A stretch of 39,297 nt of DNA from a bacterium. GTDB lineage: Bacteria > Bacteroidota > Bacteroidia > Chitinophagales > Saprospiraceae. This document shows positions 15,103 through 21,809 of this stretch, piece by piece (within the stretch, counting starts at the first letter, position 1; each line of letters starts with the position of its first letter). A program made the translations under genes and the position numbers. Location: NCBI GenBank assembly GCA_024742755.1, contig JANSXW010000053.1:1-39297 (forward strand), in the 5' to 3' direction. The notes beneath the pieces were generated by a model that was not told where the DNA came from, did no database searches, and saw only the letters and a list, made by a program, of their open reading frames with translations.

Positions 15103-16179
15103 ATGTCCGCATCCTCATCTGCCACTCAGACCATTGCCCTGCTCCAATCCCTCATCGCCACCCCCTCTTTCTCCCGCGAAGAAGGAGAAACCGCCGCGCT
15201 GATCAACCGTTTTTTGGAAGAGGCGGGCGTGGCTACCCACCGCAAGGGGCACAATATCTGGGCCTTCAACCGCCACTACAATGCCGCCAAGCCCAACGTG
15301 CTGCTCAACTCCCACCACGACACCGTCAAACCGGTGGCAGGCTGGACAAGAGACCCTTTCTCCCCGGACCTGGAGGAGGGTACGCTCTACGGATTGGGCA
15401 GCAATGACGCCGGCGGCCCCCTCGTTAGCCTGATCGCCACTTTTCTGCATTTTTATAAAAGGGAAGACCTGCCCTTCAACCTCATCCTGGCGGCTACCGC
15501 AGAGGAGGAGATATCGGGTGCGAATGGCATTGCCACAGTGCTCCCCGAGCTGCCTGAAATCGCCGTGGGCCTCATCGGAGAGCCTACGCAGATGCAGTTA
15601 GCTACAGCCGAGCGCGGCCTCATGGTGATTGATGCGGAAGTGACGGGACTGGCCGGGCATGCGGCCCGCGATGAAGGGGTCAACGCCATTTACCTGGCGC
15701 TAAAGGATATCGAGTGGATCCGGCAGCACCGCTTCGAGCAGGTAAGCCGCCTGCTGGGGCCGGTCAAGGCTACGGTCACGCAGATCAAAGCGGGCCATCA
15801 GCACAATGTGGTGCCCGACCGCTGCGATTTTGTGATCGACGTGCGGACGAACGAGCACTACACCAATGCCGAGGTGCTGGAATACCTGCAGATTCATACG
15901 CAGTCTATACTCGTCCCCCGCTCCCTGCGCCTCAATCCCAGTGGCATCCCGGAAGACCATCCGCTGGTACAGGCGGGCATTGCCTTGGGCATGTCTACCT
16001 ACGGCTCGCCTACCCTATCTGACCAGGCGCTCTGCCCTTTCCCTACGGTAAAAATCGGCCCCGGCGACTCCGCCCGCTCGCATACCGCAGATGAGTACAT
16101 CCGGATAGCGGAGGTGGAGGACGGGATTGAGCGGTATATTGCGCTATTGGAGGGGTATGTGGAGCGGGTGCGGGGATGA
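15103..16179 (+). CDS. argE: N-acyl-ornithine/N-acyl-citrulline deacylase (M20 peptidase)
   Basis: A 358-residue M20 metallohydrolase. Zinc-site motifs: SHHDTV (His71, Asp73), GSNDAGG (Asp102) and ATAEEEISG (Glu134-136 with the general base). A dimerisation lid follows (about 175-285, with GLAGHAAR), and the late GPGDSARSHTADEY supplies the last ligand. With an N-acyl-ornithine carbamoyltransferase upstream its substrate should be the N-acylcitrulline. It lies 858 nt past argB, separated by the antisense vapBC pair, so it probably needs its own promoter, though none is obvious. It is followed by AT-rich toxin-antitoxin DNA, not argH. Confidence 0.93.
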   Translation: MSASSSATQTIALLQSLIATPSFSREEGETAALINRFLEEAGVATHRKGHNIWAFNRHYNAAKPNVLLNSHHDTVKPVAGWTRDPFSPDLEEGTLYGLGSNDAGGPLVSLIATFLHFYKREDLPFNLILAATAEEEISGANGIATVLPELPEIAVGLIGEPTQMQLATAERGLMVIDAEVTGLAGHAARDEGVNAIYLALKDIEWIRQHRFEQVSRLLGPVKATVTQIKAGHQHNVVPDRCDFVIDVRTNEHYTNAEVLEYLQIHTQSILVPRSLRLNPSGIPEDHPLVQAGIALGMSTYGSPTLSDQALCPFPTVKIGPGDSARSHTADEYIRIAEVEDGIERYIALLEGYVERVRG

Positions 16180-16221
16180 GTACTGCTGACGTGAATCAGG
16201 GCTTGGAAACTACCCAAAGCT

Positions 16222-16229
16222 TATTTTTG
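16222..16229 (+). promoter_or_regulatory. -7 promoter box of the DUF433 antitoxin
   Basis: TATTTTTG fits TAnnTTTG and lies 50 nt before the ATG at 16280. A -33 TTG is not at the usual spacing. Confidence 0.3.
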
Positions 16230-16279
16230 TTATTTTATCATTCAGACTGTTAATTAGTGCTACAATAAAAGACCAGGTC

Positions 16280-16510
16280 ATGGTAGACTATAGAGATCAT
16301 ATTGAATCAAACCCGGATGTAATGCTGGGCAAGCCAGTCATCAAAGGCACAAGAATCACTGTTGAGCTTTTACTTCGCAAATTGGCGGATGGATACGATT
16401 CAGGAGAAATTTTGGAGATGTACCCTCATCTTAAGCCGGAGGATATGTCGGCTGCCATTTTATACGCCGCATCAGTCATAGAGAGTGAAGAGGTCATAAA
16501 GGCTGCTTAA
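16280..16510 (+). CDS. DUF433 antitoxin
   Basis: A 76-residue protein matching the DUF433 (VapB45-type) family throughout: the signature GKPVIKGTRITVELLLRKLADGY with a winged helix-turn-helix, then the helical LKPEDMSAAILYAASVIESEEV. Such proteins pair with PIN-like DUF5615 toxins and repress their own promoter. Here the toxin partner 2 nt downstream is truncated, so the antitoxin may be a relic or act on another partner. Full length for the family. Confidence 0.9.
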   Translation: MVDYRDHIESNPDVMLGKPVIKGTRITVELLLRKLADGYDSGEILEMYPHLKPEDMSAAILYAASVIESEEVIKAA

Positions 16511-16512
16511 CT

Positions 16513-16689
16513 ATGGTGCTTGCAGATGAAGGACTAAATGGTAAAATTGTAGCCAAGCTACGAAGACAAAATATTGAGGTCACCTGGATACTGGAAGAAG
16601 CACCTGGTATTAGTGACAAAGAGGTAATCGAATACGCTAAATCTCGCAGCCAAATTCTGATTACAGAAGATGAGGAAAGGCTGCAGTAA
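16513..16689 (+). pseudogene. Truncated DUF5615 PIN-like toxin
   Basis: The 58-residue reading frame begins VLADEGLNGKIVAKLRRQNI, then has VTWILEEAPGISDKEVI and ends LITEDEERLQ. This matches the N-terminal half of DUF5615 toxins (ADENLP..., I..APGxSDEEVL, LLTEDKDFGELV), which are normally about 110-120 residues. The frame stops right at the ITED motif, so the second half of the PIN-like domain, including the distal catalytic residues, is lost. It is preceded by an intact DUF433 antitoxin. Probably a dead toxin; no obvious continuation is seen in another frame. Confidence 0.75.
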
Positions 16690-16748
16690 GCCATTGTGGG
16701 TGCTACCTGAAAACTTATGGAGCATAAAATAAAGAGGAAAACTAAGGG

Positions 16749-17159
16749 TTAATCTTCTTGACTTACTCTAGATTCACGCTTGAACGTAGTAAAGTTGATA
16801 GAAGGAAGTATCACCGGAGGATATCCAGCATTAATCATCAATGTAGATATGAAACTCCTCAAAAAGGGGAAAGTAATTGCTGGTGCATTCACATAGGGGA
16901 AATGAGAATTTTCAAACTCACCGTCAATTTCTTCATCCGTTTTGAATACTGCAAGATATTTTATACTTAAGTCAAAAACCTCAGGTTTTTTTATTTCGGA
17001 CTCAAATACTAAATGAAACTCATCTTCTTTATTCTCCAAAAAAAGAACCTTAAAATCCAGATTGAATACCATTTCAGTCTCTTCATTTTTATCATTTATT
17101 TTTTCTAGCAGACCAAAGTGGAGATCAATAACTTGAGTATGTACTAATCTAATTTGCAT
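16749..17159 (-). CDS. SecB-like chaperone of a toxin-antitoxin-chaperone module
   Basis: A 136-residue protein with the SecB fold pattern: N-terminal strands with alternating hydrophobics (HTQVIDLHFGLL, MVFNLDFKVLFL, DEFHLVFESEI, VFDLSIKYLAVF), then the conserved C-terminal block APAITFPFLRSFISTLMINA followed by GYPPVILPSINF, which parallels SecB's FPxxR...GGFPPLxLxPxxF. It is last in a three-gene unit, 9 nt after the antitoxin. Solitary SecB-like proteins in toxin-antitoxin-chaperone (TAC) modules (Rv1957 of Mycobacterium tuberculosis, CmdC of Escherichia coli) bind and fold an unstable antitoxin. I infer that role, not bulk export. The tail lacks SecB's acidic zinc-binding SecA tail. Confidence 0.85.
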   Translation of the reverse strand: MQIRLVHTQVIDLHFGLLEKINDKNEETEMVFNLDFKVLFLENKEDEFHLVFESEIKKPEVFDLSIKYLAVFKTDEEIDGEFENSHFPYVNAPAITFPFLRSFISTLMINAGYPPVILPSINFTTFKRESRVSQED

Positions 17160-17168
17160 ACTTCAAAA

Positions 17169-17408
17169 TTAGGCTGCCATGGCATAATCCGCCGGCGGTG
17201 TTTGTTCAAAAACCGAATCAGAAGTCTGCAACTCAATTTTCACAGGTTGTGTTGGAAGCTTGTTCCAGTTATTTTTACCCAACTGAATTTCTTCTTCAGA
17301 AACAGGAGTAAATTCGTATCCCATTTCTTCCAAATCACTTACGAGTTCTTTAGGAGAAACATTAGCAAAAAAGTCGTCAATTTTTTGGTTTATCTTTCGA
17401 GCATTCAT
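17169..17408 (-). CDS. Chaperone-dependent antitoxin with SsrA-like C-terminal tail
   Basis: A 79-residue acidic protein between the toxin and the chaperone. The N-terminal half is helical (RKINQKIDDFFANV...ELVSDLEEMGYEF) and the C-terminal half is extended and Pro/Thr-rich. It ends DYAMAA, close to the SsrA tag ending (NYALAA), which would make it a direct ClpX target. In TAC systems the C-terminal stretch is the chaperone addiction region. No DNA-binding motif is seen. The ATG at 17408 overlaps the toxin's TGA (ATGA, 4 nt), so the two are translationally coupled. The role is inferred from context and size; I find no named family. Confidence 0.8.
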   Translation of the reverse strand: MNARKINQKIDDFFANVSPKELVSDLEEMGYEFTPVSEEEIQLGKNNWNKLPTQPVKIELQTSDSVFEQTPPADYAMAA

Positions 17409-18016
17409 GATTTTTCATCTATGGTTTTCTTCACAACAACCTTTATACTTTCTTTGTTGATAACGTCTTGAGGAGTTAAAACACTTATGAAAGTACTATT
17501 CGGTATGTTTGAGCGAATGTCACCTATCCTTTGTTCCGCAAATCTAACATAGAAATGACCTTTCACTACTTCAATTCCAATTTTTTTCTTCATTAGTTCA
17601 ATCACATCTGTATCCCTGTAATCTCTATTGGTAAGTCGCTTTTTTTCTCTTCTCACCACATCCATCATTTTATCACGAAACTTATTGAAGAGCACTACAC
17701 CATCATCTACTGTAAGATCAAGAATTTTATCGTCATCTGCAAGAATTTCAGCTTCTAATACTATGTAATCCAAGTAGCGATAAGCTCTCTCATTCTTGTC
17801 CCATGAATGAGTAACAGCCCAATCTTCCGCATGATTAATTGGATTCCCTATCCCTTTAATGAAAAAGTAAACTCCATTTCCTGCCCACAAATCTCGATTA
17901 TTTATAGCCCGAAAATTGTTCTTTACAATAGATGCTTCATTAGCAGCATCAGTTCCATGATACCCTGTAAACTTGACTACCTCAATTTCCTCTTGCTCGC
18001 TACTTTCAGATGCCAA
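17405..18016 (-). CDS. ADP-ribosyltransferase-like toxin (CmdT-like position)
   Basis: A 203-residue protein with an N-terminal ADP-ribosyltransferase (PARP-type) NAD-binding pattern: FTGYHGT with candidate His20, helix EASIVKNNF, then WAGNGVYFF with candidate Tyr50, and HAEDWA after it, as in phage-type H-Y-E transferases. The third catalytic residue is not certain. The strand LDYIVLEAEIL and helical FNKFRDKMMDV follow. With the adjacent antitoxin and SecB-like chaperone it matches the order of CmdTAC, whose toxin ADP-ribosylates mRNA to block phage. The substrate here is unknown. The start is TTG 18016: a stop lies three codons upstream, and the first ATG is past the catalytic motifs. Weak starting may keep toxin low. 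Confidence 0.8.
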   Translation of the reverse strand: MASESSEQEEIEVVKFTGYHGTDAANEASIVKNNFRAINNRDLWAGNGVYFFIKGIGNPINHAEDWAVTHSWDKNERAYRYLDYIVLEAEILADDDKILDLTVDDGVVLFNKFRDKMMDVVRREKKRLTNRDYRDTDVIELMKKKIGIEVVKGHFYVRFAEQRIGDIRSNIPNSTFISVLTPQDVINKESIKVVVKKTIDEKS

Positions 18017-18091
18017 AACAATTTACTTTCTTTTACAAATTGGTTTTTATGAATATATTTATATCCAGCAGATAATCCATCAATCCGTTTT

Positions 18092-18466
18092 TTAATCCAG
18101 CATACCCAACAACTCTTCCAGTGGCTCTTCAATATTAATTTCCTTAGCCTTAGCAAAAAAGTCTGCTTTGCTTATCGGATGATAGCCTTGTTCTGCCTTC
18201 ATTTCCTCAAGTGTGACATGCTTTCTCACCGGCTTTACGGAAGCCATATACCCAGATATGCTTTCTGAAAGCTGATCATCTTTGGGATTATTAACTTCCT
18301 CCTTAGATTGTCGGTTTTTCAATAGGAATGTTGATACCTCAATCTCAGCCATTTCCGCAGCTTCTTCCGCAGAAATGGTACGGTTTCTAAACAGAAAATA
18401 CGCGATCATTTCTTTGATATGTCGACCTTCTAACTGCTCAGGTATTTTCAGCGTAAGCTCTTTCAT
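18092..18466 (-). CDS. Orphan antitoxin-like protein (UPF0175-like N-terminus)
   Basis: A 124-residue acidic, helical protein. The N-terminal IPEQLEGRHIKEMIAYFLFRNRTISAEEAAEMAEIEVSTFL resembles the UPF0175/ribbon-helix or helix-turn-helix part of small antitoxins (xIS..EAAELAG). The C-terminus contains EEMKAEQGYHPISKADFF then EEPLEELLGMLD, a motif I associate with Bacteroidota antitoxins normally followed by a PIN toxin. Here no toxin gene follows; only about 75 nt separate it from the TAC toxin start. It may be a relic, a solitary regulator, or an added member of the TAC operon (same strand, upstream). Function unproven. Confidence 0.6.
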   Translation of the reverse strand: MKELTLKIPEQLEGRHIKEMIAYFLFRNRTISAEEAAEMAEIEVSTFLLKNRQSKEEVNNPKDDQLSESISGYMASVKPVRKHVTLEEMKAEQGYHPISKADFFAKAKEINIEEPLEELLGMLD

Positions 18467-18558
18467 TGCCTAAGTTTCTATTGCTAATAAACAGGAAACA
18501 CTAATTTAGCCATTTTTAGTTCATGTCGCAGCACCTGTGCTCAGAACAAGCAGCAATT

Positions 18559-19890
18559 ATGAAACTCTGGCAAAAATCCTACACCCTGGACCAACAAATT
18601 GAAGCCTTCACCGTAGGGCAGGACCGAGAACTCGACGCCTACCTGGCGCCCTGGGACATCCTCGGCTCCCTGGCTCATGTGCAAATGCTCACCAAAATAG
18701 GGCTGATTACTGAAGAGGAGCTGGCGCAACTGCAAGCCGCCCTGCGCCGACTGTACCGCCAAGCCACCGAAGAGGGCATGGCAGTAGAAGCAGGCATGGA
18801 AGACATCCACTCCCAGGTGGAGTATATGCTGACGGAGGAGCTGGGCGATATCGGCAAAAAGATACACGCGGGCCGCTCCCGCAATGATCAGGTGCTGGTG
18901 GATTTGCGGCTGTTCTTCCGCTCGGAAATAGAGGAAGTCACCCAGCTCATGGGCGAGCTGTTTCAAACCCTTTTGCAGCTTGCCGAACAGCACAAGGACA
19001 TCCTGCTGCCCGGCTACACCCACTACCAGGCCGCCATGCCCTCCAGCTTTGGGCTGTGGTTCAGCGCTTACGCGGAAAGCCTGGTGGACGACCTGCGGCT
19101 CTGGCAGGGCATTTACCAAACGATCAATCACAATCCGCTCGGCTCCGCGGCCGGCTACGGTGCCTCTTTCCCCCTCGACCGGCGCATGACCACGGAACTG
19201 CTGGGCTTTGAAGACCTGAGCTACAACGTGGTACACGCGCAGATGGGGCGGGGGAAATCCGAACAGCAGCTCAGCTACGGCATCGCCGGCACTGCGGCCA
19301 CCCTGGGCAAGCTCGCAGCCGATGTGGTGCTCTACGTGAGCCAAAACTTTGCTTTCCTGTCCTTCCCGGACGAGCTCACCACCGGCTCCAGCATCATGCC
19401 CCACAAGAAAAACCCGGATGTCTTCGAGCTGCTCCGTGCCCGCTGCAACAGCCTGCAGGCCCTGCCCGTGCAAATCAGCCAACTGACCGCCGGGCTGCCC
19501 TCTGGCTATCACCGCGATTTTCAGTTGCTGAAGGAAGCCATCTTCCCCGCCCTGCAGCAGCTCAAGCAGTGCCTGAGCATTCTCAACTATGCCCTGCCCC
19601 ACGCCCGCCCGGCAGAGCGCCTGCTTGAGGACGAGCGCTACCGCTATCTTTTCAGCGTGGAGGCCGTCAATCAACTGGTGCTCGAGGGCAAGCCCTTCCG
19701 GGAGGCTTACCAGGTCGTAGGGGGGCAGATTGCAGAAGGTACTTTTGAGCCGCCACTGGAAATCAGGCACACGCATGAGGGTAGTATTGGCAATTTATGC
19801 CTGCCGGAAATCCGGGCGAAGTGGGAACGCTCAATCCATGGCTTCCCCTTTGCGCATGTTGAGGAAGCCATTCGAAAATTGGTTCAATAA
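18559..19890 (+). CDS. argH: Argininosuccinate lyase
   Basis: A 443-residue cytosolic lyase of the fumarase superfamily that splits argininosuccinate to arginine and fumarate, the last step. Seen: MKLWQKSYTLDQQIEAFTVGQD (family start), HAGRSRNDQVLVD, PGYTHYQAAMP and the signature GSSIMPHKKNPDVFE with the catalytic Ser loop. ATG 18559 fits the family start; ATG 18523 would add 12 residues. It stands apart from the other arg genes behind the AT-rich toxin-antitoxin block and is much more GC-rich than that block. Convergent with the next gene by 6 nt. Confidence 0.96.
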   Translation: MKLWQKSYTLDQQIEAFTVGQDRELDAYLAPWDILGSLAHVQMLTKIGLITEEELAQLQAALRRLYRQATEEGMAVEAGMEDIHSQVEYMLTEELGDIGKKIHAGRSRNDQVLVDLRLFFRSEIEEVTQLMGELFQTLLQLAEQHKDILLPGYTHYQAAMPSSFGLWFSAYAESLVDDLRLWQGIYQTINHNPLGSAAGYGASFPLDRRMTTELLGFEDLSYNVVHAQMGRGKSEQQLSYGIAGTAATLGKLAADVVLYVSQNFAFLSFPDELTTGSSIMPHKKNPDVFELLRARCNSLQALPVQISQLTAGLPSGYHRDFQLLKEAIFPALQQLKQCLSILNYALPHARPAERLLEDERYRYLFSVEAVNQLVLEGKPFREAYQVVGGQIAEGTFEPPLEIRHTHEGSIGNLCLPEIRAKWERSIHGFPFAHVEEAIRKLVQ

Positions 19891-19896
19891 GGTTGA

Positions 19897-20490
19897 TCAG
19901 AAGAACATACCATAGGAGTCCGCTGCGTTTTCGTACCAGTCAACCATGCGGTCGTGTGCCTGAGCCTGGTCAAATTCGTTCACGTCCCAGGATTCTATAC
20001 CCGTCCATTCTACCATATCTTCGTGGCTTTCATGCTTTGGGTTATTGATCGCTTCCACCAGGTTGTAGTAGCCCCAAATGCCGCCACAGTCTTCGGGTGG
20101 GCAGGCGCCTTTGCCTTTGAGTAATTTAGGGTAGGTTTCGCCCGGTTCTGCCTCCAGTACTTTTTGGACCTCTACCCTGTGTTCCCAGCTGTCCCCGAAG
20201 TCATACTCGTAGATGAGGGTGTCACCCTTGGCGCTGAGGTAGTCCTGTACCTTTTCCTCACGGCCGTCCTGCGTCTCATCTATATCAAACTCGTCAGGCA
20301 TGCCGATGCTGAAATTCCGCCGCTGATCGGTAAAAGCATGCAAGTGGCTGTTGGTCCAGCCCATCGCGCCCTGTATGATCGCATGAAGCTGCTGAAAGTC
20401 AATATCTGCCGGGATTTGCACCTGCCGCCAAATGGGGGGCTTTTGGGAGCCCATCAGTGTGATTTTGAGTTGAAAAATGGTTTGGCTCAT
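19897..20490 (-). CDS. pRiA4b ORF-3-like protein
   Basis: A 197-residue member of the plasmid pRiA4b ORF-3-like family: N-terminal LKITLMGSQKPPIWRQVQIP, then the helix FQQLHAIIQGAMGWTNSHLHAF, the core LIYEYDFGDSWEHRVEV and a C-terminal CPPEDCGGIWGYYNLVEAI. The family is widespread on chromosomes and plasmids, and its function is unknown. Gly-Asp-Ser-Trp and the CPPEDCGG segment may bind a metal or nucleotide. Divergent from the alkaline phosphatase with a shared control region holding one -7 box for each strand. Its stop lies 6 nt from argH's. Confidence 0.88.
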   Translation of the reverse strand: MSQTIFQLKITLMGSQKPPIWRQVQIPADIDFQQLHAIIQGAMGWTNSHLHAFTDQRRNFSIGMPDEFDIDETQDGREEKVQDYLSAKGDTLIYEYDFGDSWEHRVEVQKVLEAEPGETYPKLLKGKGACPPEDCGGIWGYYNLVEAINNPKHESHEDMVEWTGIESWDVNEFDQAQAHDRMVDWYENAADSYGMFF

Positions 20491-20554
20491 CGGTTATGTT
20501 TTTTTTAGCTTTTGATTACGGGGTGGCCTTTCGGCAGACATCCGTGTCGATATA

Positions 20555-20562
20555 CAAAGTTA
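20555..20562 (-). promoter_or_regulatory. -7 promoter box of the pRiA4b-like gene
   Basis: TAACTTTG on the minus strand fits TAnnTTTG and leaves a leader of about 60 nt to the ATG at 20490. It lies 23 nt from the opposite-strand box at 20586-20593, so the divergent promoters overlap. Confidence 0.5.
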
Positions 20563-20585
20563 ACTTTTAAACAACATCAAAGCCT

Positions 20586-20593
20586 TACCTTTG
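20586..20593 (+). promoter_or_regulatory. -7 promoter box of the alkaline phosphatase
   Basis: TACCTTTG fits TAnnTTTG and lies 21 nt before the ATG at 20615. No exact -33 TTTG is seen at the usual spacing. Confidence 0.5.
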
Positions 20594-20614
20594 CCCAAAA
20601 CTGCATTACGCGAT

Positions 20615-21709
20615 ATGAAAAAGCTACTCTTCCTTCTCGCCGCTGTCCTCGTGGTACAGGGCTGCAACAACAGCTACCAGCAAATGGCTATCCGCAAAAA
20701 GCCGAAAAATGTTATCCTGCTGATTGGGGATGGCATGGGGCTTACGCAGATGTCCACTGCTTTTTACTACCAGGATAAAACGCCGAGCTTTACCCGTTTT
20801 CAGCACATAGGATTGCACCAGAATGAGCCTGCCGATGCTAAAATCACAGATTCTGCAGCAGGCGCTACCGCATTTTCTACGGGCTATAAGTCCTACAACA
20901 GCGCCATCGGGGTTGATCAGGACACCATTGCCCGGGAGACCATCCTCGAAATGGCTGCAGCCCGGGGGCAGGCGACCGGTGTCATCGCCACTTCTTCCAT
21001 CACGCACGCTACGCCCGCTTCCTTCTTCGCACACGTGGAAGACCGGGGCATGGCGGATGAAATAGCGGCTCAGTTGCCCACAGCGCCTGTCCATTTCTTT
21101 GCAGGGGGAGGCATTGAGTTTTTTGCCCGTCGCAAGGATGGCAAAAACTATCTGGACTCCCTGACAGCTTACGGCTACGAGGTGGACACCGCTGCGCTTT
21201 CCAGGCCCGCTGCATGGGACCTCAGTAAAAAATATGGCTACCTCCTGGCTGCTGACGGTATGCCAAAAATGTCAGAAGGGCGGGGCGACTTCCTGCCTGA
21301 AGCCACTGCCATGGCTATTGATTTCCTTTCTCAGGACAAAGATGGGTTCTTCCTGATGGTAGAAGGCTCGCAAATTGACTGGGGCGGCCACGCGAACGAT
21401 GGCGATTACATCATAGAAGAAGTGAAAGACTTCGATAAGGCGATTGATGCAGCCCTGGACTTTGCAGAAAAGGACGGGAATACGCTGGTGATTGTTACGG
21501 CAGACCATGAAACGGGCGGGATGTCCCTCTCTGCGGCTGAAGTACGAATGCAGCGGACTTACGAGCACCTCAATCCTACCTTCTCTACCGGCGGGCACTC
21601 CGCTACGCTCATTCCGGTGTATGCTTACGGCCCTGGCGCAGCTAAGTTTATGGGCATTTATCAGAACAACGATATTTTCGGCCTGATGCTGCAAGCCCTG
21701 CGCTGGTAA
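20615..21709 (+). CDS. Alkaline phosphatase, lipoprotein
   Basis: A 364-residue enzyme of the PhoA/alkaline phosphatase superfamily. A lipoprotein signal peptide ends in LVVQGC (Cys17), so it is anchored to a membrane facing the periplasm or outside. Metal and active sites: IGDGMG (Asp39), ITDSAAGATAF with nucleophile Ser80, EGSQIDWGGHAND, TADHETGG and the late GGHSATLIPVYAYGPGA. It would release phosphate from organic esters. The length is in the range of compact bacterial forms. A promoter box is directly upstream, and a bidirectional terminator at 21728-21775 separates it from the converging protease gene. Confidence 0.93.
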   Translation: MKKLLFLLAAVLVVQGCNNSYQQMAIRKKPKNVILLIGDGMGLTQMSTAFYYQDKTPSFTRFQHIGLHQNEPADAKITDSAAGATAFSTGYKSYNSAIGVDQDTIARETILEMAAARGQATGVIATSSITHATPASFFAHVEDRGMADEIAAQLPTAPVHFFAGGGIEFFARRKDGKNYLDSLTAYGYEVDTAALSRPAAWDLSKKYGYLLAADGMPKMSEGRGDFLPEATAMAIDFLSQDKDGFFLMVEGSQIDWGGHANDGDYIIEEVKDFDKAIDAALDFAEKDGNTLVIVTADHETGGMSLSAAEVRMQRTYEHLNPTFSTGGHSATLIPVYAYGPGAAKFMGIYQNNDIFGLMLQALRW

Positions 21710-21727
21710 CAGCGTCTAAGTACTGAC

Positions 21728-21775
21728 GAAAAAGTGCCCGGTACGGCTTACAAGCTATACCGGGCACTACTATTT
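21728..21775. terminator. Bidirectional terminator
   Basis: GTGCCCGGTA (21734-21743) pairs perfectly with TACCGGGCAC (21758-21767). A-rich sequence precedes it and T-rich sequence follows, so it serves both converging genes (alkaline phosphatase and metalloprotease). Confidence 0.8.
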
Positions 21776-21798
21776 TATCGAGACAATTTATCGAGACA
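21774..21798. repeat. Short tandem direct repeat
   Basis: TTTATCGAGACA occurs twice in tandem (21774-21785 and 21787-21798) between the terminator and the protease stop. It is probably replication slippage. Confidence 0.6.
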
Positions 21799-21809
21799 GT
21801 TGTACCTTC

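Noticed and set aside
16749..18016. Identity as classical HigBA-SecB TAC
   Set aside because: The toxin has ADP-ribosyltransferase motifs, not the RelE/HigB fold, and the antitoxin has no HTH. CmdTAC-like is a better fit.
18541..19776. 411-codon open frame opposite argH
   Set aside because: argH is unmistakable on the other strand; the opposite frame has no recognisable motifs.
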